From positions 1 to 23,022 of the forward strand of contig JASHOI010000007.1 in assembly GCA_030041195.1 (NCBI GenBank): DNA of 23,022 bases, given 5' to 3'. This DNA is from Streptosporangiaceae bacterium. Lineage in GTDB: Bacteria > Actinomycetota > Actinomycetes > Streptosporangiales > Streptosporangiaceae. Each line of letters starts with the position of its first letter. Positions within the stretch are counted from its first letter, which is position 1. The notes beneath the pieces are model-generated. The model saw only the letters and a list, made by a program, of their open reading frames with translations. It did no database searches and was not told where the DNA came from. Below, piece by piece: positions 1 to 7,213 of this stretch. A program made the position numbers and the translations under genes.

Positions 1-1162
1 CGGCACGCAGGGCGGCCGGCCACCGCGGGCCGGCCGCCTCCGCGCGGTCACGGCCGAGCTGCTCGGCCTGAAGCTCGCTGGTCAGCCGGTCCAGGTGAAC
101 GAGGATCTCGCCGCGCAGCGGCCAGCCATCGGCCGCGCCTGGCGTGTCCCGGAGCACCGGAGCCAGCCGGTCTTGCTGCAGCCGGGCCTGGGCCAGATGC
201 TGCTCGAGCTCGCCGCCGTCCGGTACGCGCCCGGCCGTCAAGTCGGCCCGGACCAGGCCGCCGTACGCGCGCAGCGCGGCGGCGAGCCGGCGCAGCACCT
301 CGGCCAGCATGTCCGGTGCCTGCTGCGTCGCCGTCACCGTGCTGCCCTCGGGCAGCCGGGCATCGTCGGTGATCGACCGCGCCAGGCCCCTGATCGTGAC
401 CGCGGCGTGCTCGAGCGTTTCCAGGCCGTTGCGCAGCGGGACCGCCGTGCGGTCGAACCGCAGCGCCTGCGGCCTCAGCCTGAGGCTGTCCTCGGCCTCG
501 CCGAGCGCGTCGTCGGCGCGCTGGATCTCGCCGGTGAGCGCGCGGGCCCGGGTCAGCCATGCCTCGGCCTCGCCCTGGCCGGCACCGTCGCCGAGGCCCG
601 ATGCGATCTCCTCGAGCAGCCCGGCCATCCGCCGGCTGAGGTTCCCGATGGCGTCCTCGGCGGGCTGTGTCCGGACCGGCGACAATAGCACGCCGCCCGC
701 GAGGCCGGCCGCCGTGCCGACGAGAGTGTCGACGATCCGGCCGCTCGCGGCGGCGTCGGTGTCGACGGACAGGATCAGCATCGCGCTGATCGGCACCTCG
801 AGCATGTGCTCGCCGAGCCGCAGCGCGGAGCCGACCACCAGGCCGGCCGCGATCGTCAGCCCCAGGCTCCACCAGGTCATTCCGACGGCGGCTGAGAACG
901 CCAGCGCCACGAGCACGCCAGCGACGACGCTGGCCACGCGCCGGACCGCGCTCTTGACCGTCTGGTAGGCGGTGGCCTGCACGACGAGCACGGCGGTCAG
1001 CGGCGCCAGCACCGACCGTGCCGTTCCGGGCAGGCACCAGGCGAGCAGGTACGCGAAGACCGCGGTCGCGGTCAGCCGGGCGATGTAGGCAGCCCTCGGC
1101 TGGATACCGAACCGGGCGATATTGACGTTCGCCGGGGGGCGCATGATGAAGTCAAGTGCCAT
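1..1162 (-). CDS. FUSC/aromatic-acid-exporter-like membrane protein, 3' end off window
   Basis: The minus strand is open from an ATG at 1162 to the window edge, about 387 codons with no stop, so the C-terminus is missing. Residues about 25-160 are a set of hydrophobic helices (around 27-45, 50-66, 76-94, 98-113 and 143-160) with the FUSC-like stretch LAPLTAVLVVQATAYQTV at 52-69. The remainder, from about 165, is a charged, helical, probably cytoplasmic domain rich in Arg, Glu and Ala. The family (FUSC/ArAE, including plant ALMT-like and bacterial AaeB-like proteins) is linked to efflux of aromatic acids or other anions; the substrate here is unknown. No clear Shine-Dalgarno precedes the ATG, and a second in-frame ATG lies six codons on. 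The gene is divergent from the thioesterase. Other open frames over this region on both strands are Arg-rich shadows. Confidence 0.8.
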   Translation of the reverse strand, partial: MALDFIMRPPANVNIARFGIQPRAAYIARLTATAVFAYLLAWCLPGTARSVLAPLTAVLVVQATAYQTVKSAVRRVASVVAGVLVALAFSAAVGMTWWSLGLTIAAGLVVGSALRLGEHMLEVPISAMLILSVDTDAAASGRIVDTLVGTAAGLAGGVLLSPVRTQPAEDAIGNLSRRMAGLLEEIASGLGDGAGQGEAEAWLTRARALTGEIQRADDALGEAEDSLRLRPQALRFDRTAVPLRNGLETLEHAAVTIRGLARSITDDARLPEGSTVTATQQAPDMLAEVLRRLAAALRAYGGLVRADLTAGRVPDGGELEQHLAQARLQQDRLAPVLRDTPGAADGWPLRGEILVHLDRLTSELQAEQLGRDRAEAAGPRWPAALRA

Positions 1163-1344
1163 GGTGAGAGTTAGCGGGAGAAGAGGGCAAGGGGCGGTGT
1201 GCGTCCGGGCGTTGCGAACCCGTCACCGGCCACGCGGGCGTTGCCGCGGGCCATCAGTTGCAGCAACAACGCGGGGCCCCCTCGGCTATTCCGGCTGTGA
1301 CCCGGTTCATAACCCGCGCCCGAGCGGTGCGCCAGGATGATGTC

Positions 1345-1857
1345 GTGACCACATCCGCCCGAGTCCCACACGCGCTCGACCGCGGCACCGAGCAGCGGAT
1401 CAGGGACAGCATCGGCCGCCAGACGCTGCTGACCACGCTCGGCGTCTCGATCGCGGAACTGGCCGCCGGACGGGTGGTGCTCGACCTGCCGTACCGGCCC
1501 GACCTGTGCCAGCAGAACGGCTACGTGCACGCCGGGGCGATCACCGCGATCGCGGACTCGGCCTGCGGGTACGCGGCCGTGAGCCTGATGGCGGAGGACC
1601 GGGACGTGCTGACCGTCGAGTTCAAGGTCAACCTGCTCTCACCGGCGCGGGGCGCCCGGTTCCGCGCCACCGGCGAGGTCGTCCGCGCGGGACGCACGCT
1701 CACGGTCTGCTCGGCCGAGGTCGTCGCCTGGGCCGACGATCGCGACGGCAACCCGGACACCTCGCTGATCCGGGTCGCGCTGATGCAGGCCACGATGATG
1801 GCCGTCACGCCGCCGGCCGGGGCGCGGGCCATGTTAGGCCGCCGGACCGCGGGGTAG
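1345..1857 (+). CDS. PaaI-family hotdog thioesterase
   Basis: The 170-residue product is a single hotdog-fold domain of the PaaI/YiaI thioesterase type, which hydrolyses acyl-CoA thioesters in the cytoplasm. The core helix reads NGYVHAGAITAIADSACGYA at about 58-77, with the HxG-like H62-A-G64 and the acidic D71 in the positions used for catalysis in the family. The beta strands that follow (LTVEFKVNLLSPA, ATGEVVRAGRTLTVCSAEV) are typical. I chose the GTG at 1345 because AGGA at 1334-1337 lies seven bases upstream and it leaves a normal family length; the frame is open further upstream to an earlier ATG at 1258 without ribosome site support. It is followed after 33 bases by the YihY gene and may be cotranscribed. 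The natural substrate cannot be told. Confidence 0.88.
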   Translation: MTTSARVPHALDRGTEQRIRDSIGRQTLLTTLGVSIAELAAGRVVLDLPYRPDLCQQNGYVHAGAITAIADSACGYAAVSLMAEDRDVLTVEFKVNLLSPARGARFRATGEVVRAGRTLTVCSAEVVAWADDRDGNPDTSLIRVALMQATMMAVTPPAGARAMLGRRTAG

Positions 1858-1890
1858 AGACGCGCGGTCATCTGAGCGAAGGACGGACGC

Positions 1891-2853
1891 ATGGACGAGT
1901 CGATCCCCCCGCGCACCGAAGTGTCCGGCGGCCCGGATACGCCGCTGGAACTCGGCATCGCGGGCTGGCGCGGCACCGTCAAGCGAACCGGGAAGAAGTT
2001 CGTGCGGGACCGCTGCAGCATGACCGCCGGCAGCCTGGCCTATCACTGGTTCCTCGCCCTGTTCCCGGCGGTGATCGCGCTGCTGGGCCTGGCCAGCCTC
2101 GTGCACATAGGGACCGGCACCGTGCACCGGGTGATCGACGGCGTGAACAAGGCGCTGCCGCCCGGGGCGTCCGGGGTAATCAGCCAGGCCGTCAACGCCG
2201 CCGCCACCCGGTCCGGCAAGGCCTCGCTCACGGCGCTGATCGTTGGCATCGCGGTCGCGCTGTGGAGCGCCTCGGGCGGCATGTCCGCGCTCGAGACCGG
2301 CCTCGACGTGGCCTACGAGGTGCCGGTCGACCGCAAGTTCGTGGCCAAGCGGCTTCGGGCGTTCCCGCTCATGTTCGCCACGCTCGTCTTTGGCGGGATC
2401 GCCTCCACTCTGGTCGTGTTCGGTGCCTCCATCGGGTCGGCGATCGAAAGCCACGCGCCGGTCGCCGGGGCTGCCTTCCTCATCGCGTGGACGGTGCTGC
2501 GCTGGGCGCTGACCGTCATCCTGATCTCGCTGCTGTTCGCGGTGTATTACTACTACGGCCCGAACCGGGAGTCACCGCGCTGGCAGTGGGTGAGCCCCGG
2601 CGGCCTGGTCGGCACCGCCATCTTCCTGGCTGCCTCTCTCGGCTTCTCCTTTTACGTGGCGAAGTTCGGCTCCTACGGCAAGACCTACGGCGCCCTCGCC
2701 GGTGTGGTCATCCTCATTTTCTGGCTCTACCTCGCCGGGCTGGCCGTGCTCCTCGGCGCCGAGATCAACGCCGAAACCGAGCGAGAGGCGGCCGTGCAGG
2801 CCGGGCACCCGCGGGCGCGGGCCAGCGCCGAGAACGTGAACAAGGCCGCATAA
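1891..2853 (+). CDS. YihY/BrkB-family inner-membrane protein
   Basis: A 320-residue integral membrane protein with about six helices, near residues 50-70, 113-133, 158-180, 195-222, 237-260 and 268-290. The family hallmark is clear: a [17 protein letters not shown] segment in the first helix and [19 protein letters not shown] followed by LLGAEINAE near the end. The family was once annotated as ribonuclease BN, which is now known to be wrong; its molecular role is unsettled, with proposals of transport or envelope functions. The ATG at 1891 has AAGGACGG about five bases upstream. The N-terminal 40 residues and the C-terminal 25 are polar and presumably cytoplasmic. It follows the thioesterase by 33 bases, but no functional link is evident. 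Confidence 0.9.
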   Translation: MDESIPPRTEVSGGPDTPLELGIAGWRGTVKRTGKKFVRDRCSMTAGSLAYHWFLALFPAVIALLGLASLVHIGTGTVHRVIDGVNKALPPGASGVISQAVNAAATRSGKASLTALIVGIAVALWSASGGMSALETGLDVAYEVPVDRKFVAKRLRAFPLMFATLVFGGIASTLVVFGASIGSAIESHAPVAGAAFLIAWTVLRWALTVILISLLFAVYYYYGPNRESPRWQWVSPGGLVGTAIFLAASLGFSFYVAKFGSYGKTYGALAGVVILIFWLYLAGLAVLLGAEINAETEREAAVQAGHPRARASAENVNKAA

Positions 2854-2894
2854 CCCGCCGGTCCTCGCCGGTGAGTGCTTCCAAAATCGCCAAC

Positions 2895-2936
2895 TGCTAG
2901 CAATGCTGCTAGCATTGATTGCGTATGTCGCTAGCA
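2895..2936. promoter_or_regulatory. Repeat-rich operator upstream of the toxin-antitoxin pair
   Basis: Two perfect palindromes TGCTAGCA lie at 2895-2902 and 2907-2914, and a third copy with one mismatch (CGCTAGCA) lies at 2929-2936. The antitoxin GTG is 23 bases beyond the last copy. Ribbon-helix-helix antitoxins of FitA/VapB type bind such short repeated inverted sites cooperatively with their toxin to repress their own operon, so this is the expected operator. TAGCAT at 2932-2937 could be a -10 box overlapped by the third site, but no good -35 was found. Confidence 0.6.
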
Positions 2937-2958
2937 TCGATCGGGGAGGTCGCTTCCA

Positions 2959-3201
2959 GTGGCAGCGCTCAGTATCCGCAACCTTGACGAGTCCGTTAAG
3001 CAGGGCCTCCAGTCCCGGGCGTCTCGTCATGGCCGGTCGATGGAGGCGGAGGCACGCGCGATCCTCACCGAAGCTGTCTGTGAACCGGCGGACTCTGTGG
3101 GGTTGTTCACGACATTGCTGGATCGGTTCGGCGCGCTAGGTGGGGTGGATCTCGAACTTCCCGATCGGACAGAACCTGCCCGTGCCGTGGATTTCGTGTG
3201 A
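2959..3201 (+). CDS. FitA/VapB-type ribbon-helix-helix antitoxin
   Basis: An 80-residue protein. Residues 1-40 (AALSIRNLDESVKQGL, then RASRHGRSMEAEARAILTEAV) match the FitA-like ribbon-helix-helix DNA-binding domain: a beta strand with alternating residues followed by two helices carrying the HGRSMEAEAR signature. The C-terminal half is acidic and would wrap around and block the partner toxin. The GTG at 2959 is preceded by GGGGAGG at 2943-2949, nine bases upstream. Its stop overlaps the toxin start by four bases (GTGA), the usual coupling that keeps antitoxin made first. It is expected to repress its own promoter through the TGCTAGCA repeats directly upstream. Confidence 0.9.
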   Translation: MAALSIRNLDESVKQGLQSRASRHGRSMEAEARAILTEAVCEPADSVGLFTTLLDRFGALGGVDLELPDRTEPARAVDFV

Positions 3202-3623
3202 TCATCCTCGACACGAATCTGGTCTCCGAGCTGATGCGCCCAGAACCCGCGCCACAGGTTGCAGCCTGGATTCGCGACCGTGACAGGCGTGAGCTGCGCA
3301 TGACCTCGATCACGCTCGCGGAAATCCGCTATGGCATAGCCCGGCTTCCGGATGGCCGCAGGAAGCAGGTTCTGCTGGACACCGCCGACGACATCTTCCG
3401 GGCCTTTTCCGACCAGGTGCTGCCTGTCGACGCGGCGGCGGCGGAGCAGTATGCGGTCATCGCCAGTAGCCGCGAACGAGCCGGGAAGCCGATCCCCGGG
3501 TTTGACGCACTTATCGCAGCCGTCTGCCGGTCCCGAGGTGCCGCACTCGCGACCCGTCATGTTTCTGACTTCGACGGAACCGGCATCGATGTCATCGACC
3601 CCTGGTCTGTGACGGGCGCCTGA
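3198..3623 (+). CDS. FitB/VapC-type PIN-domain toxin ribonuclease
   Basis: A 141-residue PIN domain with all four expected acidic metal ligands: D5 in MIILDTNLVSEL, E42 in TLAEIRYGI, D103 in PGFDALIAA, and D124 in TRHVSDF near the end. The TRHVSDFDGTGIDVIDPW tail is typical of the FitB branch. PIN toxins cut RNA, often tRNA or rRNA, using Mg2+; the target here is unknown. The GTG start overlaps the antitoxin stop by four bases. The active-site set is intact, so the toxin is probably functional and held by the upstream antitoxin. Its 3' end is only six bases from the end of the convergent aminotransferase remnant. Confidence 0.92.
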   Translation: MIILDTNLVSELMRPEPAPQVAAWIRDRDRRELRMTSITLAEIRYGIARLPDGRRKQVLLDTADDIFRAFSDQVLPVDAAAAEQYAVIASSRERAGKPIPGFDALIAAVCRSRGAALATRHVSDFDGTGIDVIDPWSVTGA

Positions 3624-3629
3624 GCCTGG

Positions 3630-4526
3630 TCAGTGGCGCTTGCCGAGCCACGAGGCCCAGCAGTCGAGTGCCTGCGCCGAGCCGAACCTGCCGAGCCCGA
3701 TCCGGAACCTGTCGGCCGGCGTGCCGGTCAGCTCGGAGCGGTAAATGCTCGCCGGAAGCAACAGCACGCCTTCCTGCTGCACCAGGTCGGCGCACATCGC
3801 CTCGACGCCGTCGCGGCCGAGGTAGCGGGGGAAGGAGACGCACCCGCCCTGCGGTGGCTCCCACTCGAACAGGCCGGAGAACCGGGAGAAGAACGCGCCG
3901 AAGAGCGGGATGTTGCCCGCCACGATCTGCCGGTTCCGGCCGAGAATGCGATCCCTGGCCCGCACCGCGATCAGCGCGAGGATCTCGCTGGGCGCGGAAC
4001 TGCAGATCGTGGTGTAGTGCTTGGCCCGCTCCAGCCTGCCGAGCAGGTCGCGGTCGCGGCAGGCGACCCAGCCGATCCGCAGCCCGGGCAGGCCGTAGGC
4101 CTTGGACAGCACGTTGACCGACAGGGCAGCCGGCGACAGGTCGGCGGCCTGCGGCAGCGCCCGGTTGGGGCCCACCTCCAGCCCCCGGTAGACCTCGTCG
4201 CTGAACAACCGGATGCCGCGGTCGTCACACATCCGGGCCAGCTGCAGCCAGGTGTCTTCGTCGGGGACGGCGCCGGTGGGGTTGTTCGGGAAGTTGACCG
4301 ACACCACCCTGGTCGCCGGCCGCAGCGCCCGCTCGACCGCGCCCAGGTCCAGGGCCCAGCCATCCTCGGGCCGCAGCGCCACGCCGGTGACCTCGCAGAT
4401 CTACAGCGGGACGGTCTCGGCCGCCTGGTAGATCGTCTGCGCGTCCGACGCGGTGAGGTTGTAGCGGGCAGCGAACTCCCAGCGGGAGAAATAGGTCTCC
4501 AGGCGGAAGTCAGGCAGCGACGGCAT
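3630..4526 (-). pseudogene. Decayed class I/II PLP aminotransferase
   Basis: Reading minus from the ATG at 4526, 41 codons give an N-terminus typical of this family (LPDFRLETYFSRWEFAARYN), then TAG at 4403-4401. The same frame continues after the TAG as a good aminotransferase C-terminal part: NFPNNPTG, the SDEVYRG loop, the PLP-lysine segment NVLSKAYGLPGLRIGW and the C-terminal arginine in RIGLGR. Two lesions are inferred. First, the N-terminal motif joins TIYQAAETVPL directly, where family members have roughly 70-80 more residues forming part of the PLP pocket. Second, the TAG sits where a serine (TCG) would be expected before ICEVTG. An internal start near 4382 would make only a 250-residue fragment lacking the N-terminal domain. 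I consider it non-functional; a sequencing error could explain the stop but not the in-frame deletion. Confidence 0.82.
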
Positions 4527-4582
4527 CCGCTCCACCCTGTCACGACGCTACGTTCGGTGCAGACGAGATGAAGGGATGATCG

Positions 4583-5017
4583 ATGACGGAGTTGGTCAAG
4601 CTGCCACGTGAGCTGCGGGACCTGGTCGCGTCTGGCCCGATGGCGCACCTGAGCACCATCAACGCCGACGGCAGCCCGCAGGTGACCGTGATCTGGATCG
4701 GGCTGGACGGCGACGATCTCGTCAGCGGGCACATGGGCTGGTACACCAAGCTGCGCAACATCGAACGCGACCCGCGCGTCGTGCTGTCCTTCGACGCGCC
4801 GCGGGCACCCGGCGTGTTCATGAACCCCTACGCGGTGCTGCGGGCGCGAGCCGCCGTTGAGCCCAGCGACGGCGCGTGGGATCTGCTCAACCGGCTGGCG
4901 AAGGTCTACGTGTCGCCGGAGACCGAGTTCCCGGCGCCCAAGAGGCCCGGCTACATCGTCCGGTACTCGGTTGAGCGCATCGGCGGCGTCGGTCCCTGGG
5001 CCCAGGATCCGCGCTGA
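4583..5017 (+). CDS. PPOX-class F420/FMN-dependent split-barrel protein
   Basis: A 144-residue split beta-barrel protein of the pyridoxamine-phosphate-oxidase-like superfamily. The strand pattern MAHLSTINADGSPQVTVIWI at 20-39 followed by DDLVSGHMGWYTKLRNIERDPRVVLSF is characteristic of the small actinobacterial F420-dependent group (FDOR-B), which reduce or oxidise varied substrates using F420 or, in some members, FMN or FAD. The cofactor cannot be proved from sequence. The ATG at 4583 has AGGGA at 4572-4576 six bases upstream. It diverges from the aminotransferase remnant and converges with the MarR gene. Length matches the family and no key segment is missing. Confidence 0.85.
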   Translation: MTELVKLPRELRDLVASGPMAHLSTINADGSPQVTVIWIGLDGDDLVSGHMGWYTKLRNIERDPRVVLSFDAPRAPGVFMNPYAVLRARAAVEPSDGAWDLLNRLAKVYVSPETEFPAPKRPGYIVRYSVERIGGVGPWAQDPR

Positions 5018-5047
5018 GGCGCGGCTCGTGCGCAAGTGGCTCCGCGG

Positions 5048-5494
5048 CTACCAGGCCGGGCGCAGCGGCCCGCGCGGGGCGATGCTGAGCAGGTCGTTGG
5101 TGAGGGCGAGCAACCGCCGTTCGCCGAGTGCCGCTGCCCACGGGCGGATCGTGTCGGTCATCGCTGCCTCGGCGGCCCGGGTGCAGGCCCAGCCCTTGGC
5201 GGTGAGCGTGACCAGCCGGGCGCGGCCGTCGTCCGGGTGCGGCCGCCGTTCCACATATCCCTTGCCGGCGAGCTCGTCCACGAGCTGGGCCGCGGCCTGA
5301 CGGGTCACGCCCAGATGCCCGGCGAGCTGGGTGACGGTGGCGTCACCCGCCGCGAGCAGGGTGAAGGCGAAGCCGTGCGCCGGGCGGATGTCGGTGAATC
5401 CGCGCGCCCTGACGCCCGCCGAGATCCCGTCGACCAGGGCGCGGCCGACCGCCAGCAGCCCGAAGGCCAGCGACTGAGCGTCGTCGTCGTGCAT
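5048..5494 (-). CDS. MarR-family transcriptional regulator
   Basis: A 148-residue winged-helix regulator. The recognition region is ATVTQLAGHLGVTRQAAAQL, followed by the helix VDELAGKGYVERRP and the MarR wing HPDDGRARLVTLTAKG; flanking helices would form the dimer interface. MarR proteins bind palindromes as dimers and release on binding small aromatic or oxidant ligands. I use the ATG at 5494 (MHDDDAQSLAF) because the frame upstream of it runs through the operator region and lacks family similarity. The gene is divergent from the cupin gene, with two near-identical palindromes between them, so it probably represses both itself and the cupin gene. Confidence 0.9.
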   Translation of the reverse strand: MHDDDAQSLAFGLLAVGRALVDGISAGVRARGFTDIRPAHGFAFTLLAAGDATVTQLAGHLGVTRQAAAQLVDELAGKGYVERRPHPDDGRARLVTLTAKGWACTRAAEAAMTDTIRPWAAALGERRLLALTNDLLSIAPRGPLRPAW

Positions 5495-5512
5495 GTTCCC
5501 AGCTTGACAGAT

Positions 5513-5548
5513 TAGGCAAGCTGCTTGAGCATATAGGCAAGCTACTTG
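5513..5548. promoter_or_regulatory. Two MarR-type operator copies in the divergent promoter region
   Basis: TAGGCAAGCTGCTTG at 5513-5527 and TAGGCAAGCTACTTG at 5534-5548 are direct copies differing by one base, each containing an inverted repeat (CAAGC-T-GCTTG and GCAAG-CTA-CTTGC). Their starts are 21 bp apart, two turns of B-DNA, placing both on the same face. A perfect TTGACA at 5504-5509 lies beside the first copy. This is the expected arrangement for a MarR dimer pair controlling the divergent MarR and cupin genes; binding by this regulator is inferred. Confidence 0.75.
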
Positions 5549-5569
5549 CGTAGATTGGGGAATCAGGCC

Positions 5570-5944
5570 ATGCCGGTGATCCACGCCGCCGACGCCTCGG
5601 TACACCAGATGCACGACACGAGCTTCATCTCGTACGCCAGGCCGGCCCGTGGCAGCAGGGAGCTGTGTGCCTGGCGGATCGAGATCCCGGCCCGCACCCA
5701 GGGCGTGCCGCACCACGTCTCCCGCGAGGAAGTGCTCTACGTCCTGAGCGGGGCCCTGCGCGCCACCGTGGACGGCCTTTCCGACGACGCCACGGCGGGC
5801 GATGTGATTTTGGTGCCAGCCGGATCGAGGTTCGGCGTCGACAACCTGGCCGGGGAGCCTGCCACCGCCTGGGTCACCACCAGCGTCGGCTTCGCCGGTG
5901 TCCTGCCCGACGGATCCTGGATCACCCCGCCCTGGGTCAGCTGA
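5570..5944 (+). CDS. Small cupin-domain protein
   Basis: A 124-residue single cupin barrel. Motif 1 is recognisable as GVPHHVSREEVLYVLSG at 45-61 and motif 2 as GDVILVPAGSRFGVDN at 77-92. Against the classic metal-binding pattern, H48 and E54 are kept, the second histidine of motif 1 aligns with V50, and the histidine of motif 2 aligns with F88, so canonical metal binding is doubtful and the protein may be a ligand-binding or non-metal member. The ATG at 5570 is preceded by GGGGA at 5557-5561; the frame is open for eight more codons to a TTG inside the operator, which is unlikely. Its position behind the MarR operators suggests it is induced by the regulator's ligand. Substrate unknown. Confidence 0.83.
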   Translation: MPVIHAADASVHQMHDTSFISYARPARGSRELCAWRIEIPARTQGVPHHVSREEVLYVLSGALRATVDGLSDDATAGDVILVPAGSRFGVDNLAGEPATAWVTTSVGFAGVLPDGSWITPPWVS

Positions 5945-5973
5945 CCCGGTCGGTGAACTACCGGACCGGCGGG

Positions 5974-6384
5974 ATGGCTGCGATGGGCGAGCAGGCCTAT
6001 CGGGTGAGCGTCAGCCGCGAAGACGGCCAGTGGCTGGCGGACCTCCCTGAACTTCAGGGCGCCCACACCTACGCTCGCAGCCTGCCGACACTAGACCAAG
6101 CGGTGCGGGAAGTGATCGTGCTGGCTGCCGACCTGCCCGATGAGGCCATGCCCGAGTTGGTGATCGACTACGACTATCACACCGGTGATCCAGAACTGGA
6201 CGTGGCCGCCGCAGAGGTGCGCCGCCTGCGGCAGCAGGCGGACGAACTTTCCGCGAGCGTCACGGCCCATACGGGACAGGCTGCGGCCAGGCTCATAGCA
6301 AGAGGGCTATCGGTCCGGGATGCTGCCGCGCTTCTGGGTATCAGCCCGCAGCGGGTCTCTCAGCTGACCGCCCGGGCCGGCTAG
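5974..6384 (+). CDS. Orphan HicB-like protein with C-terminal helix-turn-helix
   Basis: A 136-residue protein. Residues 9-50 (YRVSVSREDGQWLADLPELQ, then TLDQAVREVIVLAADL) resemble the HicB antitoxin partial-RNase-H-like fold. Residues 80-100 look like a short coiled helix, and 107-133 (LIARGLSVRDAAALLGISPQ) form a helix-turn-helix. HicB normally pairs with the small mRNA-cutting toxin HicA, but no HicA-like frame lies on either side, so this is either a stand-alone regulator or a relic. It begins about 30 bases after the cupin stop and may share its transcript. ATGs at 5974 and 5983 and a GTG at 5953 are all in frame with no decisive ribosome site; I use 5974. Its stop overlaps that of the opposite-strand methyltransferase within a shared CTAG. 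Confidence 0.72.
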   Translation: MAAMGEQAYRVSVSREDGQWLADLPELQGAHTYARSLPTLDQAVREVIVLAADLPDEAMPELVIDYDYHTGDPELDVAAAEVRRLRQQADELSASVTAHTGQAAARLIARGLSVRDAAALLGISPQRVSQLTARAG

Positions 6385-7139
6385 GGCTGCGGTCCCGGGC
6401 CGTTCCCGCTCCGGCGGGCGACGAACAGGTGGCCGCGGATCTCGCCGGGATCCTCGGTGCTGACGGTGTCGAAGCCGGCGTCGGTGAGCAGGCGCAGCCA
6501 GGTGGCGCGGCGGAACGCGCCGAGCCGGTGGGTCTCCCGCACGACCCGCTCGGTGCCGTCCGCGTCGCGCAGCACGAACTCGTACTCCGCCTGCACCCAT
6601 TCGTCGGCCGGGTCGGGATCCCAGGTCCATTCGCGGAAGCTCGCCCGGCGCCCGGTCGCGTCGCTGCCGCCGCCGCCACCGCTGCCGTTGAGTGCCTGGA
6701 ACGTGTCGGCGACGTGGTCGGGCACGAACGCGGCCAGCCCGCCGGGGCGGCAGTGGACGAACGCGGTCTCGATCACCTGCCGCAGGTCGTCCTCACTCGT
6801 CATGTAGTCGATCGCGTCGTGCACCAGGACCGCGTCGAACGTGCGGCCGAGCCGGATCGTGCGCATGTCGCCGCGGATGTGCTCGCACCCGGGGTTGAGG
6901 CGGCGGGACACGTCCAGCATCTCGTCGGACAGGTCGACGAGCGTCATGGCCAGCCGGTCCTTCAGGTGCACCGCGACACCGCCCCCGCCGCTGCCCAGGT
7001 CGAGCACCTCCCGGACCGGTATCCCGGCCGAGCCAAACACGTCGGCCAGATGCCCGGCCTCCTCCGTGTACTCCCCCGGCGGCGAGATCAGTGGCCACCA
7101 CCCGGCGAGGTCGGTGTAGACGCGGTAGTCGCCTGCCAT
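6381..7139 (-). CDS. Class I SAM-dependent methyltransferase
   Basis: A 252-residue Rossmann-fold methyltransferase. Motif I is VLDLGSGGGGVAVHL at about 45-59, the acidic residue ending strand 2 is D69 in TLVDLSDEMLDVSRR, and GDMRTI at 90-95 and FDAVLVHDAIDYM at 101-113 supply the adenine-pocket and motif IV region. The C-terminal half contains a glycine-rich linker (GSGGGGGSD at 152-160) and then a beta-rich region seen in small-molecule methyltransferases. The acceptor cannot be predicted. ATG at 7139 begins MAGDYRVYTDLAGWWPLI, a usual start for the group. It is convergent with the HicB-like gene and diverges from the amidase with about 74 bases between starts. Confidence 0.88.
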   Translation of the reverse strand: MAGDYRVYTDLAGWWPLISPPGEYTEEAGHLADVFGSAGIPVREVLDLGSGGGGVAVHLKDRLAMTLVDLSDEMLDVSRRLNPGCEHIRGDMRTIRLGRTFDAVLVHDAIDYMTSEDDLRQVIETAFVHCRPGGLAAFVPDHVADTFQALNGSGGGGGSDATGRRASFREWTWDPDPADEWVQAEYEFVLRDADGTERVVRETHRLGAFRRATWLRLLTDAGFDTVSTEDPGEIRGHLFVARRSGNGPGPQP

Positions 7140-7213
7140 GCGGCCATGATGGCGTATGGGCTTGAGGTGCAGAGGACTAGGGGATCCCGGTCCCGACCTA
7201 GTAGCGTGCGGCT

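Noticed and set aside
95..968. Plus-strand frames over the first kilobase
   Set aside because: The minus strand encodes a coherent FUSC-type membrane protein there; the plus-strand products are Ser/Arg-rich shadows.
4401..4403. TAG in the aminotransferase as recoded (pyrrolysine-like) codon
   Set aside because: The gene also lacks a large internal part of its cofactor-binding domain, and nothing in the window suggests amber recoding; simple decay explains both.
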